Source of the DNA: SAR86 cluster bacterium | GTDB taxonomy: Bacteria > Pseudomonadota > Gammaproteobacteria > SAR86 > D2472 | Direction: 5' to 3' | Length of the DNA stretch: 14,295 nt | NCBI GenBank assembly: GCA_029248485.1 | Contig: JAQWJG010000065.1 | Coordinates: 1-14,295, forward strand | Part shown: positions 7,982 through 14,295 of the stretch, one piece after another | Numbering within the stretch: the stretch's first letter is position 1 | Layout: the number at the start of each line of letters is the position of its first letter | Translations under genes and position numbers: made by a program | The notes under the pieces: model-generated | What the model was told of the DNA's origin: nothing | Seen by the model: only the letters and a program-made list of their open reading frames with translations | Databases searched by the model: none

Positions 7982-9417
7982 TGCAAGCTTATAAAAAAAG
8001 AGGATTTTGGATAGGTTTAGCAGCATTCTTTTTTATTATTTTGACACCTAATCCAGATTCTCTCTCACCAATAGGTTGGGCTGTAGCTGCAGTTACTCTC
8101 TTAATGGCAATTTGGTGGGCAACTGAGGCAGTTCCAGTGGCTGTGACTGCGCTGTTACCCTTAGCATTATTTCCAATGCTACATGTAACTGATTTCAAAA
8201 CGGCTGCTCTGCCCTATGCAAATCCAAATATTTATTTATTCATGGGTGGATTTATTTTAGCTTTGGGTATCGAATCATCTGGATTACATAAACGATTAGC
8301 ATTAAAAATGTTGATAGCTATTGGAAACAGTGGAGCAAAATTAGTTGGTGGCTTCATGGTTGTTTCTGCATCTATAAGCATGTGGGTCATGAACACTTCA
8401 ACCACATTAATGTTACTTCCAATCGGTCTAGCTGTATGCGCAAGTGTTGCTGAAACTATTCCAAATTTTTCAGCCAAAGAAAAGAAGAACTTCGAAACAT
8501 CGCTTTTGCTTGGTATTGCCTACGCCGCTTCAATTGGAGGAATGTCTACTTTGGTAGGAACAGCTCCTAATATTATATTTGTAGGTTTTATACAAGAAAC
8601 CTATGGCATTGAAATTTCTTTTATAGATTGGATGAAATTGGGCGTGCCTCTAGCAATTTTAATGTTAGGCGCATCCTGGTATGCAATTACAAAAATAGTT
8701 TACCCCGTTGATTTTATAGCTAGCTTGGAAACAAAATTACAGCTTCAAAACATGCTTACTGATTTAGGTCCTTTAGGCAGAGACGAAAAAAAAGTTTTAA
8801 TCATTTTTTCTTTAGCGGCTGGTGCATGGATGTTTAGAACATTGCTAGATAATTTTGTTCCTTTATCCGGCCTTACCGATGCTGGGATTGCTATATTTGC
8901 CGCATTGAGTTTTTTCTTCATCCCTTCTGAGAATGCTAAAACAGATTTACTTACTTGGGAGCAAGCTAACAAACTTCCATGGGGATTGCTTGTGTTATTT
9001 GGAGGCGGGTTATCTTTAGCAGCATCAATTGGCTCATCAGGTCTTGGAAGCTGGATTGGTCAAGGATTAACTATTTTAGGAAATGTTCCGCCCATTGTCC
9101 TCATATTAGCAGTTGCAACTTTGATAATATTTTTAACTGAAATCACCTCTAATGTTGCAACCACCTCAACATTTTTACCAGTAGTTGGGGCAGTTGCAGT
9201 TGCCCTTGGAATTGCGCCAGTAGCTCTAACTATTCCTGTTGTATTAGCAGCAAGTTGTGCATTTATGCTTCCCGTAGCAACACCGCCTAACGCGATTGTA
9301 TTTGGTTCAGGAAAATTAACCATCCCGGATATGATGAGAGCAGGATTTGCGCTGAATATTATTGGGGTCCTGTTAGTTACAATATTTGCCTTCTATTTAG
9401 CACCATTGATATTTTAA
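7981..9417 (+). CDS. SLC13/DASS-family anion (dicarboxylate-type) sodium symporter
   Basis: A 478-residue inner-membrane transporter of the divalent anion:Na+ symporter family (VcINDY, SdcS). Hydrophobic segments occur throughout, and the two inverted-repeat halves are recognisable. The first half has IWWATEAVPVAVTALLP (44-60), LFMGGFILALG (86-96) and MWVMNTSTTLMLLP (134-147). The second has LFGGGLSLA (339-347), EITSNVATTSTFLP (387-400) and CAFMLPVATPPNAIVFGSG (426-444). In the family the carboxylate- and sodium-binding loops are SNT motifs. Here the first reads Met-Asn-Thr (137-139) and the second Ser-Asn-Val (390-392), so the first Ser is missing. It probably imports a C4-C6 di- or tricarboxylate; the exact substrate is unknown. 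Its position between two exported hydrolases suggests that it takes up one of their products. Confidence 0.93.
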   Translation: MQAYKKRGFWIGLAAFFFIILTPNPDSLSPIGWAVAAVTLLMAIWWATEAVPVAVTALLPLALFPMLHVTDFKTAALPYANPNIYLFMGGFILALGIESSGLHKRLALKMLIAIGNSGAKLVGGFMVVSASISMWVMNTSTTLMLLPIGLAVCASVAETIPNFSAKEKKNFETSLLLGIAYAASIGGMSTLVGTAPNIIFVGFIQETYGIEISFIDWMKLGVPLAILMLGASWYAITKIVYPVDFIASLETKLQLQNMLTDLGPLGRDEKKVLIIFSLAAGAWMFRTLLDNFVPLSGLTDAGIAIFAALSFFFIPSENAKTDLLTWEQANKLPWGLLVLFGGGLSLAASIGSSGLGSWIGQGLTILGNVPPIVLILAVATLIIFLTEITSNVATTSTFLPVVGAVAVALGIAPVALTIPVVLAASCAFMLPVATPPNAIVFGSGKLTIPDMMRAGFALNIIGVLLVTIFAFYLAPLIF

Positions 9418-9422
9418 AGTTT

Positions 9423-11126
9423 ATGATACTAAGAGCTGTTTTCTTCTCACTCCTATTTGTTTCCTTAAATACTTGGGGGCAAGTTAGGTACATTGATTAT
9501 CCCTCGCCCTTTCATCCCACTATTGGAAATTCAGGAATGGTTGTTTCTCAGAACCAAGCCTCTTCCGATATTGGAATAGAAATTTTAAATATGGGTGGTA
9601 ACGCAATTGATGCAGCGGTAGCAGTTGGTTTTTCTTTGGCAATAACTCTTCCTAGGGCAGGCAATATAGGGGGTGGAGGCTTTATGCTTGTTTACTTGAG
9701 TGATGAGCAAAAAACAATAGCCGTAGATTTTAGGAGCTCTGCACCTCAAAATATTTCGGAAGATGACTTCCTCTTTTTAAAAGATAATTATGATCAAAGG
9801 AGATATGGCTACAAAGCATCCGGAGTTCCAGGAACTGTAGCTGGCTTACTGCAAACACATAAACGTTTTGGAAAGCTGTCTTTAAATAAAATATTGCAGC
9901 CTGTTATAAAGCAAGCTCAAAATGGAATACGAGTTAGCTATGATCTCAATCAAGCAATTGGCAGTGCCGATCAAATAAATCTTGATCAAGAATCTCAAAA
10001 TATCTATTATCAAAAAGGTAGCCCAATTAAAGAGCATTTACTTATGAAGCGTCCTGATTTAGCTTGGACTTTTCGTGAAATCGCTAGAAATGGTGAAGAT
10101 GCATTTTACAAAGGCTCTATTGCAAAAAAGATCCTCAAAGCTATGCAACAAAATGGTGGATATATTTCACGGAAAGATCTTGAGGATTACAAACCTAGAT
10201 TTGCAGAACCCATCCAAACAACCTACAGAAATCATAAGGTCCTCGCTCACCCTCCTCCAGCTGGCGGAGCTGCTGTATTGCTTGAGGGATTAAATATTCT
10301 TGAGAATTTTAAAACTGATGAAATGGGTCCAAACTCGGCGAAATTTTTACATCTATTTGCCGAGGCATTGCAACGCGGGCATATGGACAGATCAAGATAT
10401 ATGGGTGATCCTCAGTTCTTTGATGTGCCAATTAAGAAAATAATTTCAAAGGAAAGAGGGAGCTCTCTAGCTAAAAAAATTGACCATGAAAAAGTTACGC
10501 CTCCCGAGAAATTAAACCCAGACACATTATTACAAGAAGGTGAAAATACCACTCATTATTCAATCATTGATAAAGATGGCAATGTTGTTTCCAACACCTA
10601 CACCTTAGGCTATTCATTTGGTTCAGGAGTAACCATTCCTGGAACTGGAATTCTTCTAGACAATCAAATGAATAATTTTGCTTATCAGTATGGAAATCCT
10701 GAAGTCATAGATCGATCTGCAAGCGTAGGTAATAAATTTGAACCGGGTAAGAGACCCATGAGCACCATGACGCCAATTATAGTCTTTGATGAAAATAATG
10801 AGTTAAAACTCATCACAGGGTCTCCTGGAGGTGCTTTGATCCCTGCTACTGTATTGAGGGTTGTAACTGGGATAATCGACTTTAATTTAAACCTAGGTGA
10901 GGCAACGATGCTGCCAAGACTTCATAAAGATTGGCCCTACAAAAATTTGCGATTAGAGAAAGGCTTTAGCAATGATACTCTGAAGATTCTTGCAGACTAT
11001 GGGCATGAATTGGAAAAGTCCAAAACCATGGGTTCAACACAAAGCATATTAATATCTTCAAAGGGCAAAGAAGGATTTGCAGACTTGAGGCGCCCTAATG
11101 CAGGGGTAGCAATTCAAATTGATTAA
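9423..11126 (+). CDS. Periplasmic gamma-glutamyltransferase-family Ntn-hydrolase with altered amino-group pocket
   Basis: A 567-residue homologue of E. coli GGT (580 residues), autocleaved into large and small subunits. The signal peptide is residues 1-20. The nucleophile, and N-terminus of the small subunit, is Thr376 in TTHYS, with the second Thr at 394 in TYT. These match E. coli T391 and T409, so self-processing should be intact. Arg104 (DFRSSAP) corresponds to R114, Gln415 to Q430, SPGG (467-470) to the oxyanion loop, and Ser447-Thr448 to S462-S463. Two residues that hold the free alpha-amino group in E. coli are changed: N411 to Gly396 and D433 to Asn418 (QMNNF for QMDDF). Substrates lacking a free alpha-amino group, such as glutaryl or N-acylated gamma-glutamyl amides, are therefore plausible. 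The gene starts five bases after the transporter stop, with no evident Shine-Dalgarno. Confidence 0.95.
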   Translation: MILRAVFFSLLFVSLNTWGQVRYIDYPSPFHPTIGNSGMVVSQNQASSDIGIEILNMGGNAIDAAVAVGFSLAITLPRAGNIGGGGFMLVYLSDEQKTIAVDFRSSAPQNISEDDFLFLKDNYDQRRYGYKASGVPGTVAGLLQTHKRFGKLSLNKILQPVIKQAQNGIRVSYDLNQAIGSADQINLDQESQNIYYQKGSPIKEHLLMKRPDLAWTFREIARNGEDAFYKGSIAKKILKAMQQNGGYISRKDLEDYKPRFAEPIQTTYRNHKVLAHPPPAGGAAVLLEGLNILENFKTDEMGPNSAKFLHLFAEALQRGHMDRSRYMGDPQFFDVPIKKIISKERGSSLAKKIDHEKVTPPEKLNPDTLLQEGENTTHYSIIDKDGNVVSNTYTLGYSFGSGVTIPGTGILLDNQMNNFAYQYGNPEVIDRSASVGNKFEPGKRPMSTMTPIIVFDENNELKLITGSPGGALIPATVLRVVTGIIDFNLNLGEATMLPRLHKDWPYKNLRLEKGFSNDTLKILADYGHELEKSKTMGSTQSILISSKGKEGFADLRRPNAGVAIQID

Positions 11127-11673
11127 AGCCTTAGCCTTTATTCATAAAATGGATAGCCTATCTGATATAGATTTTAGAAATTATTATGAAAACAAACATG
11201 CTCCATTGGCTTCTTCTCTTCTTACGCTTGAAGGATATGAAAGAAACTATGTTAATTCAGAGCTGAATCCTTTGTACGCCTCGCTTGGTTCAATCAGCAT
11301 TTTTCGATACCAATCAATGCAGTCTCTGGAAATTGTTAGCAAAGAGATGTCTTCAAGTGCTGGCGACACACTTAGAAATGATGAACAAAAATTTATGGAT
11401 GTATCAAAAAATTATCATGTTCTCACTGAGTCAAATCAATTAACAAAAAATGAATTTAAAAAAAAAATCTTCTACCCTATTAGAAAGCATAAAGATTTAC
11501 ATTTATTAGATGCTTATGATGGTCTCGAACAAATTTCTGACAATCTTTTGGTCGAGCCAAATGAGATAATTGGCATTTCTGAATATGGGATCACGCAAGA
11601 AATTTCTCTAGAAATCTTAGAAAAATTAGCTGCTGATCATCCTAGAGCTATAATCGCATCTTGTATTAACTAA
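11119..11673 (+). CDS. EthD-domain protein with uncharacterised C-terminal half
   Basis: A 184-residue cytoplasmic protein. Residues 1-100 match the EthD/dimeric alpha-beta barrel pattern: a first strand IKALAFIHK, then DIDFRNYYENKHAPLA (16-31), whose Phe, Tyr-Tyr and His27 are the family signature. EthD proteins support degradation pathways such as ethyl tert-butyl ether oxidation, but their chemistry is mostly unknown. Residues 101-184 are not recognised and could be a second, diverged barrel half. The start is taken as TTG at 11119. An in-frame TAG at 11107-11109 closes the frame upstream, and the first ATG (11149) would remove the conserved first strand. The TTG start overlaps the GGT gene by eight bases, so it is last in the co-translated run. 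It ends only four bases from convergent gltX. Confidence 0.7.
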   Translation: MIKALAFIHKMDSLSDIDFRNYYENKHAPLASSLLTLEGYERNYVNSELNPLYASLGSISIFRYQSMQSLEIVSKEMSSSAGDTLRNDEQKFMDVSKNYHVLTESNQLTKNEFKKKIFYPIRKHKDLHLLDAYDGLEQISDNLLVEPNEIIGISEYGITQEISLEILEKLAADHPRAIIASCIN

Positions 11674-11689
11674 TTTTTTAATTAGCTAA
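11666..11689. repeat. AT-rich inverted repeat spanning two convergent stop codons
   Basis: TTAACTAATT and AATTAGCTAA are ten-base arms with one non-Watson-Crick position (a G-T wobble on one strand) around a TTTT loop. They cover both the EthD gene stop and the gltX stop. A weak bidirectional stop signal is possible, but there is no GC-rich stem and no proper T run on either side. No better terminator is visible between these convergent genes. Confidence 0.3.
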
Positions 11690-13069
11690 ATATTTTAATG
11701 CTGCATCAATTCTATGATTCACCTCATCTAATTCAAATAAAGAAAGCGTGAGGCCTAATGATGGTGATTGGGTGGAGCCTGTCAATGCTATTCTAATAGG
11801 CTGATTGAGTTTTGGGGTGGTTAGATTTAATACGGTTTGAGCTTCCTGTAATGCAAGGTCTATTGATTCTTCATTCCAAGCCTCAAGGCTGTTAAGTTTT
11901 CTTTGAACGAATTCCAAAACTGATTCTGCTCCTCTTAAAAACTTATTTGCTGCTTTTTCATCATAAGCATCAACAGAAGAAAAATAAGGCACAAGGTCTT
12001 GGGCCACGCCAAGAAGGGTTGGTTTAGAACTTCTCATAGCTGCAATAATCTCATTGGCATTTTTCTTTTTCATGAAATCAATACCAACAATCTCAAGAAA
12101 TGGAATCAACCTCCCCTTGAAATCATCAAAAGATAGGGCTGCTAAATGATTATTATTAATCCAATCAAGTTTGGCAGAATCAAAAATAGCCCCTGCCTTT
12201 TGAACCTCTTGGATTCGAAAATCTGAAATCAAGTCATTCAAGTAAAAAATTTCTTTATCGCCTTTAGACCAACCTAAGCGAGCAAGCATATTAATCATAG
12301 ATGATTCAAGATATCCTTGATCAAAATAATCCTGCAGACTTGTAACAGCATTCCTCTTAGATAATCTTTTTTTGTCTGGACCAAGAACCATTGGCAGATG
12401 AGCATATTCAAGAGAGGGATAACCTAATGCATTTTGAATATGTATTTGACGAGGGGTATTACTTAAATGATCCTCGCCTCTGACTACTGTTGTTACTTTT
12501 TGCTCATAGTCATCAATAACATTGCAGAGATGATAAGTTGGCGATCCATCGCTCCTTAAAAGAATTAAGTCATCCAACTCAGAATTCTGAAAGATAACCT
12601 CCCCTCTGACTAAATCATGAAAAATTAGCTCTCCATCTTGAGGGGTTCTCAATCTCAAGACCGTTGAGGAATCAGCTTTAAGATTTAAATTTCGACATTT
12701 ACCATCATATTGAGGCTTGAGACCTTTCGATTGCTGTTTAGACCTCATTTCATCTAATCTCTCTTTGCTGCAATTACAATAATAGGCTTTGCCAGATTCT
12801 ATGATTTGTTTAACAGCATTTTGATATAACTCTGATCTTTCAGACTGTCTTACAGGAAGTTCATCAGGATTGATCCCTAGGTCAGATAAACCTTTAAGGA
12901 TATTTGTTTCAAATTCTCTAGTTGATCTTTCGGCATCTGTGTCTTCAACTCTGATGAGGAACTTTCCTTTATTTTGTTTTGCATACACATAATTAAATAA
13001 AGCAGTCCTCACGCCGCCTATATGCAATGCTCCTGTTGGACTTGGTGCAAATCTTGTAACTTTCGTCAT
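11678..13069 (-). CDS. gltX: Glutamyl-tRNA synthetase
   Basis: A 463-residue class I aminoacyl-tRNA synthetase that charges tRNA-Glu with glutamate in the cytoplasm; E. coli GltX has 471. The HIGH-type motif is seen in FAPSPTGALHIGG (7-19), and the KMSKS-type motif is KRLSKR (234-239). The residues between include RVEDTD (40-45), typical of GluRS, and NVIDDYE (183-189). The C-terminal third is the helical anticodon-binding domain. The zinc-binding insert has Cys98, Cys100 and Cys125 at the E. coli positions, but position 127, His in E. coli, is Asn here (KCRN). The start codon overlaps the dnaQ stop as ATGA, and it is the last gene of an rnhA-dnaQ-gltX transcription unit. A discriminating GluRS is likely, but a second gltX-like gene elsewhere cannot be excluded. 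Confidence 0.97.
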   Translation of the reverse strand: MTKVTRFAPSPTGALHIGGVRTALFNYVYAKQNKGKFLIRVEDTDAERSTREFETNILKGLSDLGINPDELPVRQSERSELYQNAVKQIIESGKAYYCNCSKERLDEMRSKQQSKGLKPQYDGKCRNLNLKADSSTVLRLRTPQDGELIFHDLVRGEVIFQNSELDDLILLRSDGSPTYHLCNVIDDYEQKVTTVVRGEDHLSNTPRQIHIQNALGYPSLEYAHLPMVLGPDKKRLSKRNAVTSLQDYFDQGYLESSMINMLARLGWSKGDKEIFYLNDLISDFRIQEVQKAGAIFDSAKLDWINNNHLAALSFDDFKGRLIPFLEIVGIDFMKKKNANEIIAAMRSSKPTLLGVAQDLVPYFSSVDAYDEKAANKFLRGAESVLEFVQRKLNSLEAWNEESIDLALQEAQTVLNLTTPKLNQPIRIALTGSTQSPSLGLTLSLFELDEVNHRIDAALKYLAN

Positions 13070-13764
13070 GATGATTCTCTTTTTGAGTTAATTGCTGTAA
13101 TTCTTTGATCATGAGTCAAGATATCTTCCTCAGAGACTTTAATTTTTGGAATAGGAAATTTCTTGAAATCAATTTTTAAATCACTTGACTGACTTTCAGA
13201 ATTTAAATTTGTGTTTGATGTCATAAATTCAAATTTACTTTGACCCCCAGTTAAATGAATGTATACATCCGCAAGAATATTAGCATCCAGCAAAGCACCA
13301 TGAAAACTTCTATCGTACCCTGTAACCTCAAATCTATTTGCAAGTGCATCCAACGAGTTACGTTGGCCTGGAAACTTGTTTCTTGCCAACAACAAAGTGT
13401 CTTCAACATCACATATTTCTTCAAGAGCTGGATACTGCGAAGAAGCTCTTTTTAATTCGGCATTGAGGAAACCTAAATCAAAAGCAGCGTTATGAATTAC
13501 TAAAATACTTCCTTCGACGAACTCTAAAAAACTCTCTGCAATCTCTGAGAACTCTGGTTCGGTTGAAAGTCGCTCCATCGAGAGGCCATGCACCTTCTCG
13601 GCCTCCTCATCAATAGATCTCTGGGGGTTGAGGTATGAGTGAAAATGAAGGTCTGTTCTTTTTCTATCTGCAAGTGCTACAGCTCCCACTTCAACAATTC
13701 GATGGCCTTGGTCAACCTCGAGTCCAGTTGTTTCAGTATCAAGAACAATTAGTTTTTTTATCAT
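13066..13764 (-). CDS. dnaQ: DNA polymerase III epsilon subunit (3'-5' proofreading exonuclease)
   Basis: A 232-residue DEDDh exonuclease; E. coli epsilon has 243. Catalytic residues are Asp9 and Glu11 (LDTETTG), Asp96 (HNAAFD), His155 and Asp160 (HGALLD), all present. After the exonuclease domain, TGGQSKFEF (172-180) corresponds in place and pattern to the E. coli clamp-binding segment (TGGQTSMAF), so beta-clamp contact is expected. Residues 181-232 form a polar linker plus a C-terminal tail that would bind the alpha subunit. The gene overlaps rnhA upstream and gltX downstream by four bases each (ATGA). In E. coli dnaQ and rnhA are neighbours but divergent; here they run in the same direction. 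Confidence 0.97.
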   Translation of the reverse strand: MIKKLIVLDTETTGLEVDQGHRIVEVGAVALADRKRTDLHFHSYLNPQRSIDEEAEKVHGLSMERLSTEPEFSEIAESFLEFVEGSILVIHNAAFDLGFLNAELKRASSQYPALEEICDVEDTLLLARNKFPGQRNSLDALANRFEVTGYDRSFHGALLDANILADVYIHLTGGQSKFEFMTSNTNLNSESQSSDLKIDFKKFPIPKIKVSEEDILTHDQRITAINSKRESS

Positions 13765-14195
13765 AAGATAGAGTCTATTCCTTTGTTGGCCAATAAATCT
13801 GCTGCTTCATTGCCAGCATCGCCAGAGTGACCCTTAACCCAATGCCATTGTACTTGATGCTGGACAATTAATTGATCCAATTTTTGCCATAATTCTTTAT
13901 TTTTAACGTCTTTTTTTGCAGCAGTTCTCCAATTATTTTTTTTCCAATTTTGAATCCATTGAGTTATTCCATCCATGACATACTTTGAATCTGTAAAAAT
14001 TTCTACATTGCAGGGTTCTGTTAAGATAGACAGCCCTTCTATTGCAGCTGAAAGCTCCATTTGATTATTGGTTGTATTGGCTTGACCACCAAAGATTTCT
14101 TTTTCTACACTATCAAACCTAATAAGCGCACCCCAACCTCCCGGACCTGGGTTACCTCTACAGGCACCATCTGTATAAATAATTACCTGTTTCAT
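13761..14195 (-). CDS. rnhA: Ribonuclease HI
   Basis: A 144-residue RNase HI that cuts the RNA strand of RNA-DNA hybrids, for example in R-loops and primers. The start [16 protein letters not shown] is diagnostic. Catalytic residues are Asp9, Glu47 (NQMELSAA), Asp69 (IFTDSKYV) and Asp133 (NEAADLLA), with His123 in VKGHSGD; each is one less than the E. coli number. The basic handle region KNWKK-like sequence is present (QNWKKNNWR, 82-90). First gene of the rnhA-dnaQ-gltX unit; its stop overlaps the dnaQ start as ATGA. No Shine-Dalgarno is visible before the start. Confidence 0.98.
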   Translation of the reverse strand: MKQVIIYTDGACRGNPGPGGWGALIRFDSVEKEIFGGQANTTNNQMELSAAIEGLSILTEPCNVEIFTDSKYVMDGITQWIQNWKKNNWRTAAKKDVKNKELWQKLDQLIVQHQVQWHWVKGHSGDAGNEAADLLANKGIDSIL

Positions 14196-14211
14196 GAGTT
14201 AAAATATGACA

Positions 14212-14240
14212 TTGATACTTATGACTATTCAATCTATAAA
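14212..14240 (+). promoter_or_regulatory. Sigma70-type promoter reading rightward out of the window
   Basis: TTGATA (14212-14217) and TATAAA (14235-14240) are separated by exactly 17 bases, and each matches the consensus at five of six positions. This is the best promoter match in the window. Transcription would start near 14247, about 30 bases before the ATG at 14279. It is divergent from rnhA. Confidence 0.6.
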
Positions 14241-14254
14241 AGCTTATACTAATA

Positions 14255-14283
14255 ATTATATTTGGTTAATTGTAACTAATGAA
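14255..14283 (-). promoter_or_regulatory. Candidate promoter of the rnhA-dnaQ-gltX unit
   Basis: On the minus strand a perfect TATAAT (plus-strand 14255-14260) is preceded at 17 bases by TTCATT (14278-14283), a poor -35. The start of transcription would be near 14248, giving a leader of about 50 bases. The placement fits rnhA being first in its unit, but the -35 is weak. Confidence 0.35.
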
Positions 14284-14295
14284 GACAATCTTTTA
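14279..14295 (+). CDS. Possible 5' end of a rightward gene cut by the window edge
   Basis: An ATG at 14279 opens a frame encoding Met-Lys-Thr-Ile-Phe before the window ends. It sits about 30 bases after the predicted start of transcription from the 14212-14240 promoter. No Shine-Dalgarno is seen and only five codons are visible, so product and reality are both uncertain. Confidence 0.25.

Noticed and set aside
8232..9323. Three long open frames (75-87 codons) on the minus strand across the transporter gene
   Set aside because: They are antisense shadows of a membrane-protein gene with its codon bias. No motifs, no start signals, and the plus-strand protein is unmistakable.

Overview
The window looks like a chromosomal segment of an AT-rich, gene-dense Gram-negative bacterium. 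The gltX, dnaQ and rnhA proteins are of gammaproteobacterial type. Together with a large TonB-dependent receptor, very short gaps and several start codons without a clear Shine-Dalgarno sequence, this suggests a streamlined marine gammaproteobacterium such as the SAR86 group. The organism is inferred from gene content and composition only. I see no insertion sequence, CRISPR array, phage gene or riboswitch, and no gene-free stretch longer than 150 bases.

Layout: a tRNA-Ala(GGC) gene lies on the minus strand (63-138). A thiolase-like protein (201-1658) overlaps by 55 bases an exported M20-family amidohydrolase (1604-3040). A LysR-type regulator (3055-3942, minus) is divergent from a 990-residue TonB-dependent receptor (4093-7065), and the 150-bp region between them carries two dyad elements. 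A strong intrinsic terminator follows the receptor at 7082-7107. Ten bases later begins a compact four-gene run: a secreted alpha/beta-hydrolase fold protein, an SLC13/DASS dicarboxylate-type transporter, a secreted gamma-glutamyltransferase homologue and an EthD-domain protein. On the opposite strand are the housekeeping genes rnhA-dnaQ-gltX (14195 down to 11678), joined by 4-base ATGA overlaps. At the right edge a good sigma70-type promoter points rightward out of the window.

Taken together, 201-11673 reads as a nutrient-acquisition locus. The receptor would import a substrate across the outer membrane. The periplasmic amidohydrolase and Ntn-hydrolase (GGT-like) would cut amide bonds, the DASS transporter would carry a released carboxylate across the inner membrane, and LysR would sense an intermediate. 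This joint role is an inference from gene order.

The most unusual feature is that several members differ from their families at key positions. The GGT homologue has Asn where E. coli GGT has Asp433 and Gly where it has Asn411, both of which bind the free alpha-amino group of the substrate. The alpha/beta-hydrolase has GHGAG instead of GHSAG, so the nucleophilic Ser is gone. The thiolase-like protein lacks the usual catalytic motifs. Outside the locus, GltX has Asn in place of its fourth zinc ligand.
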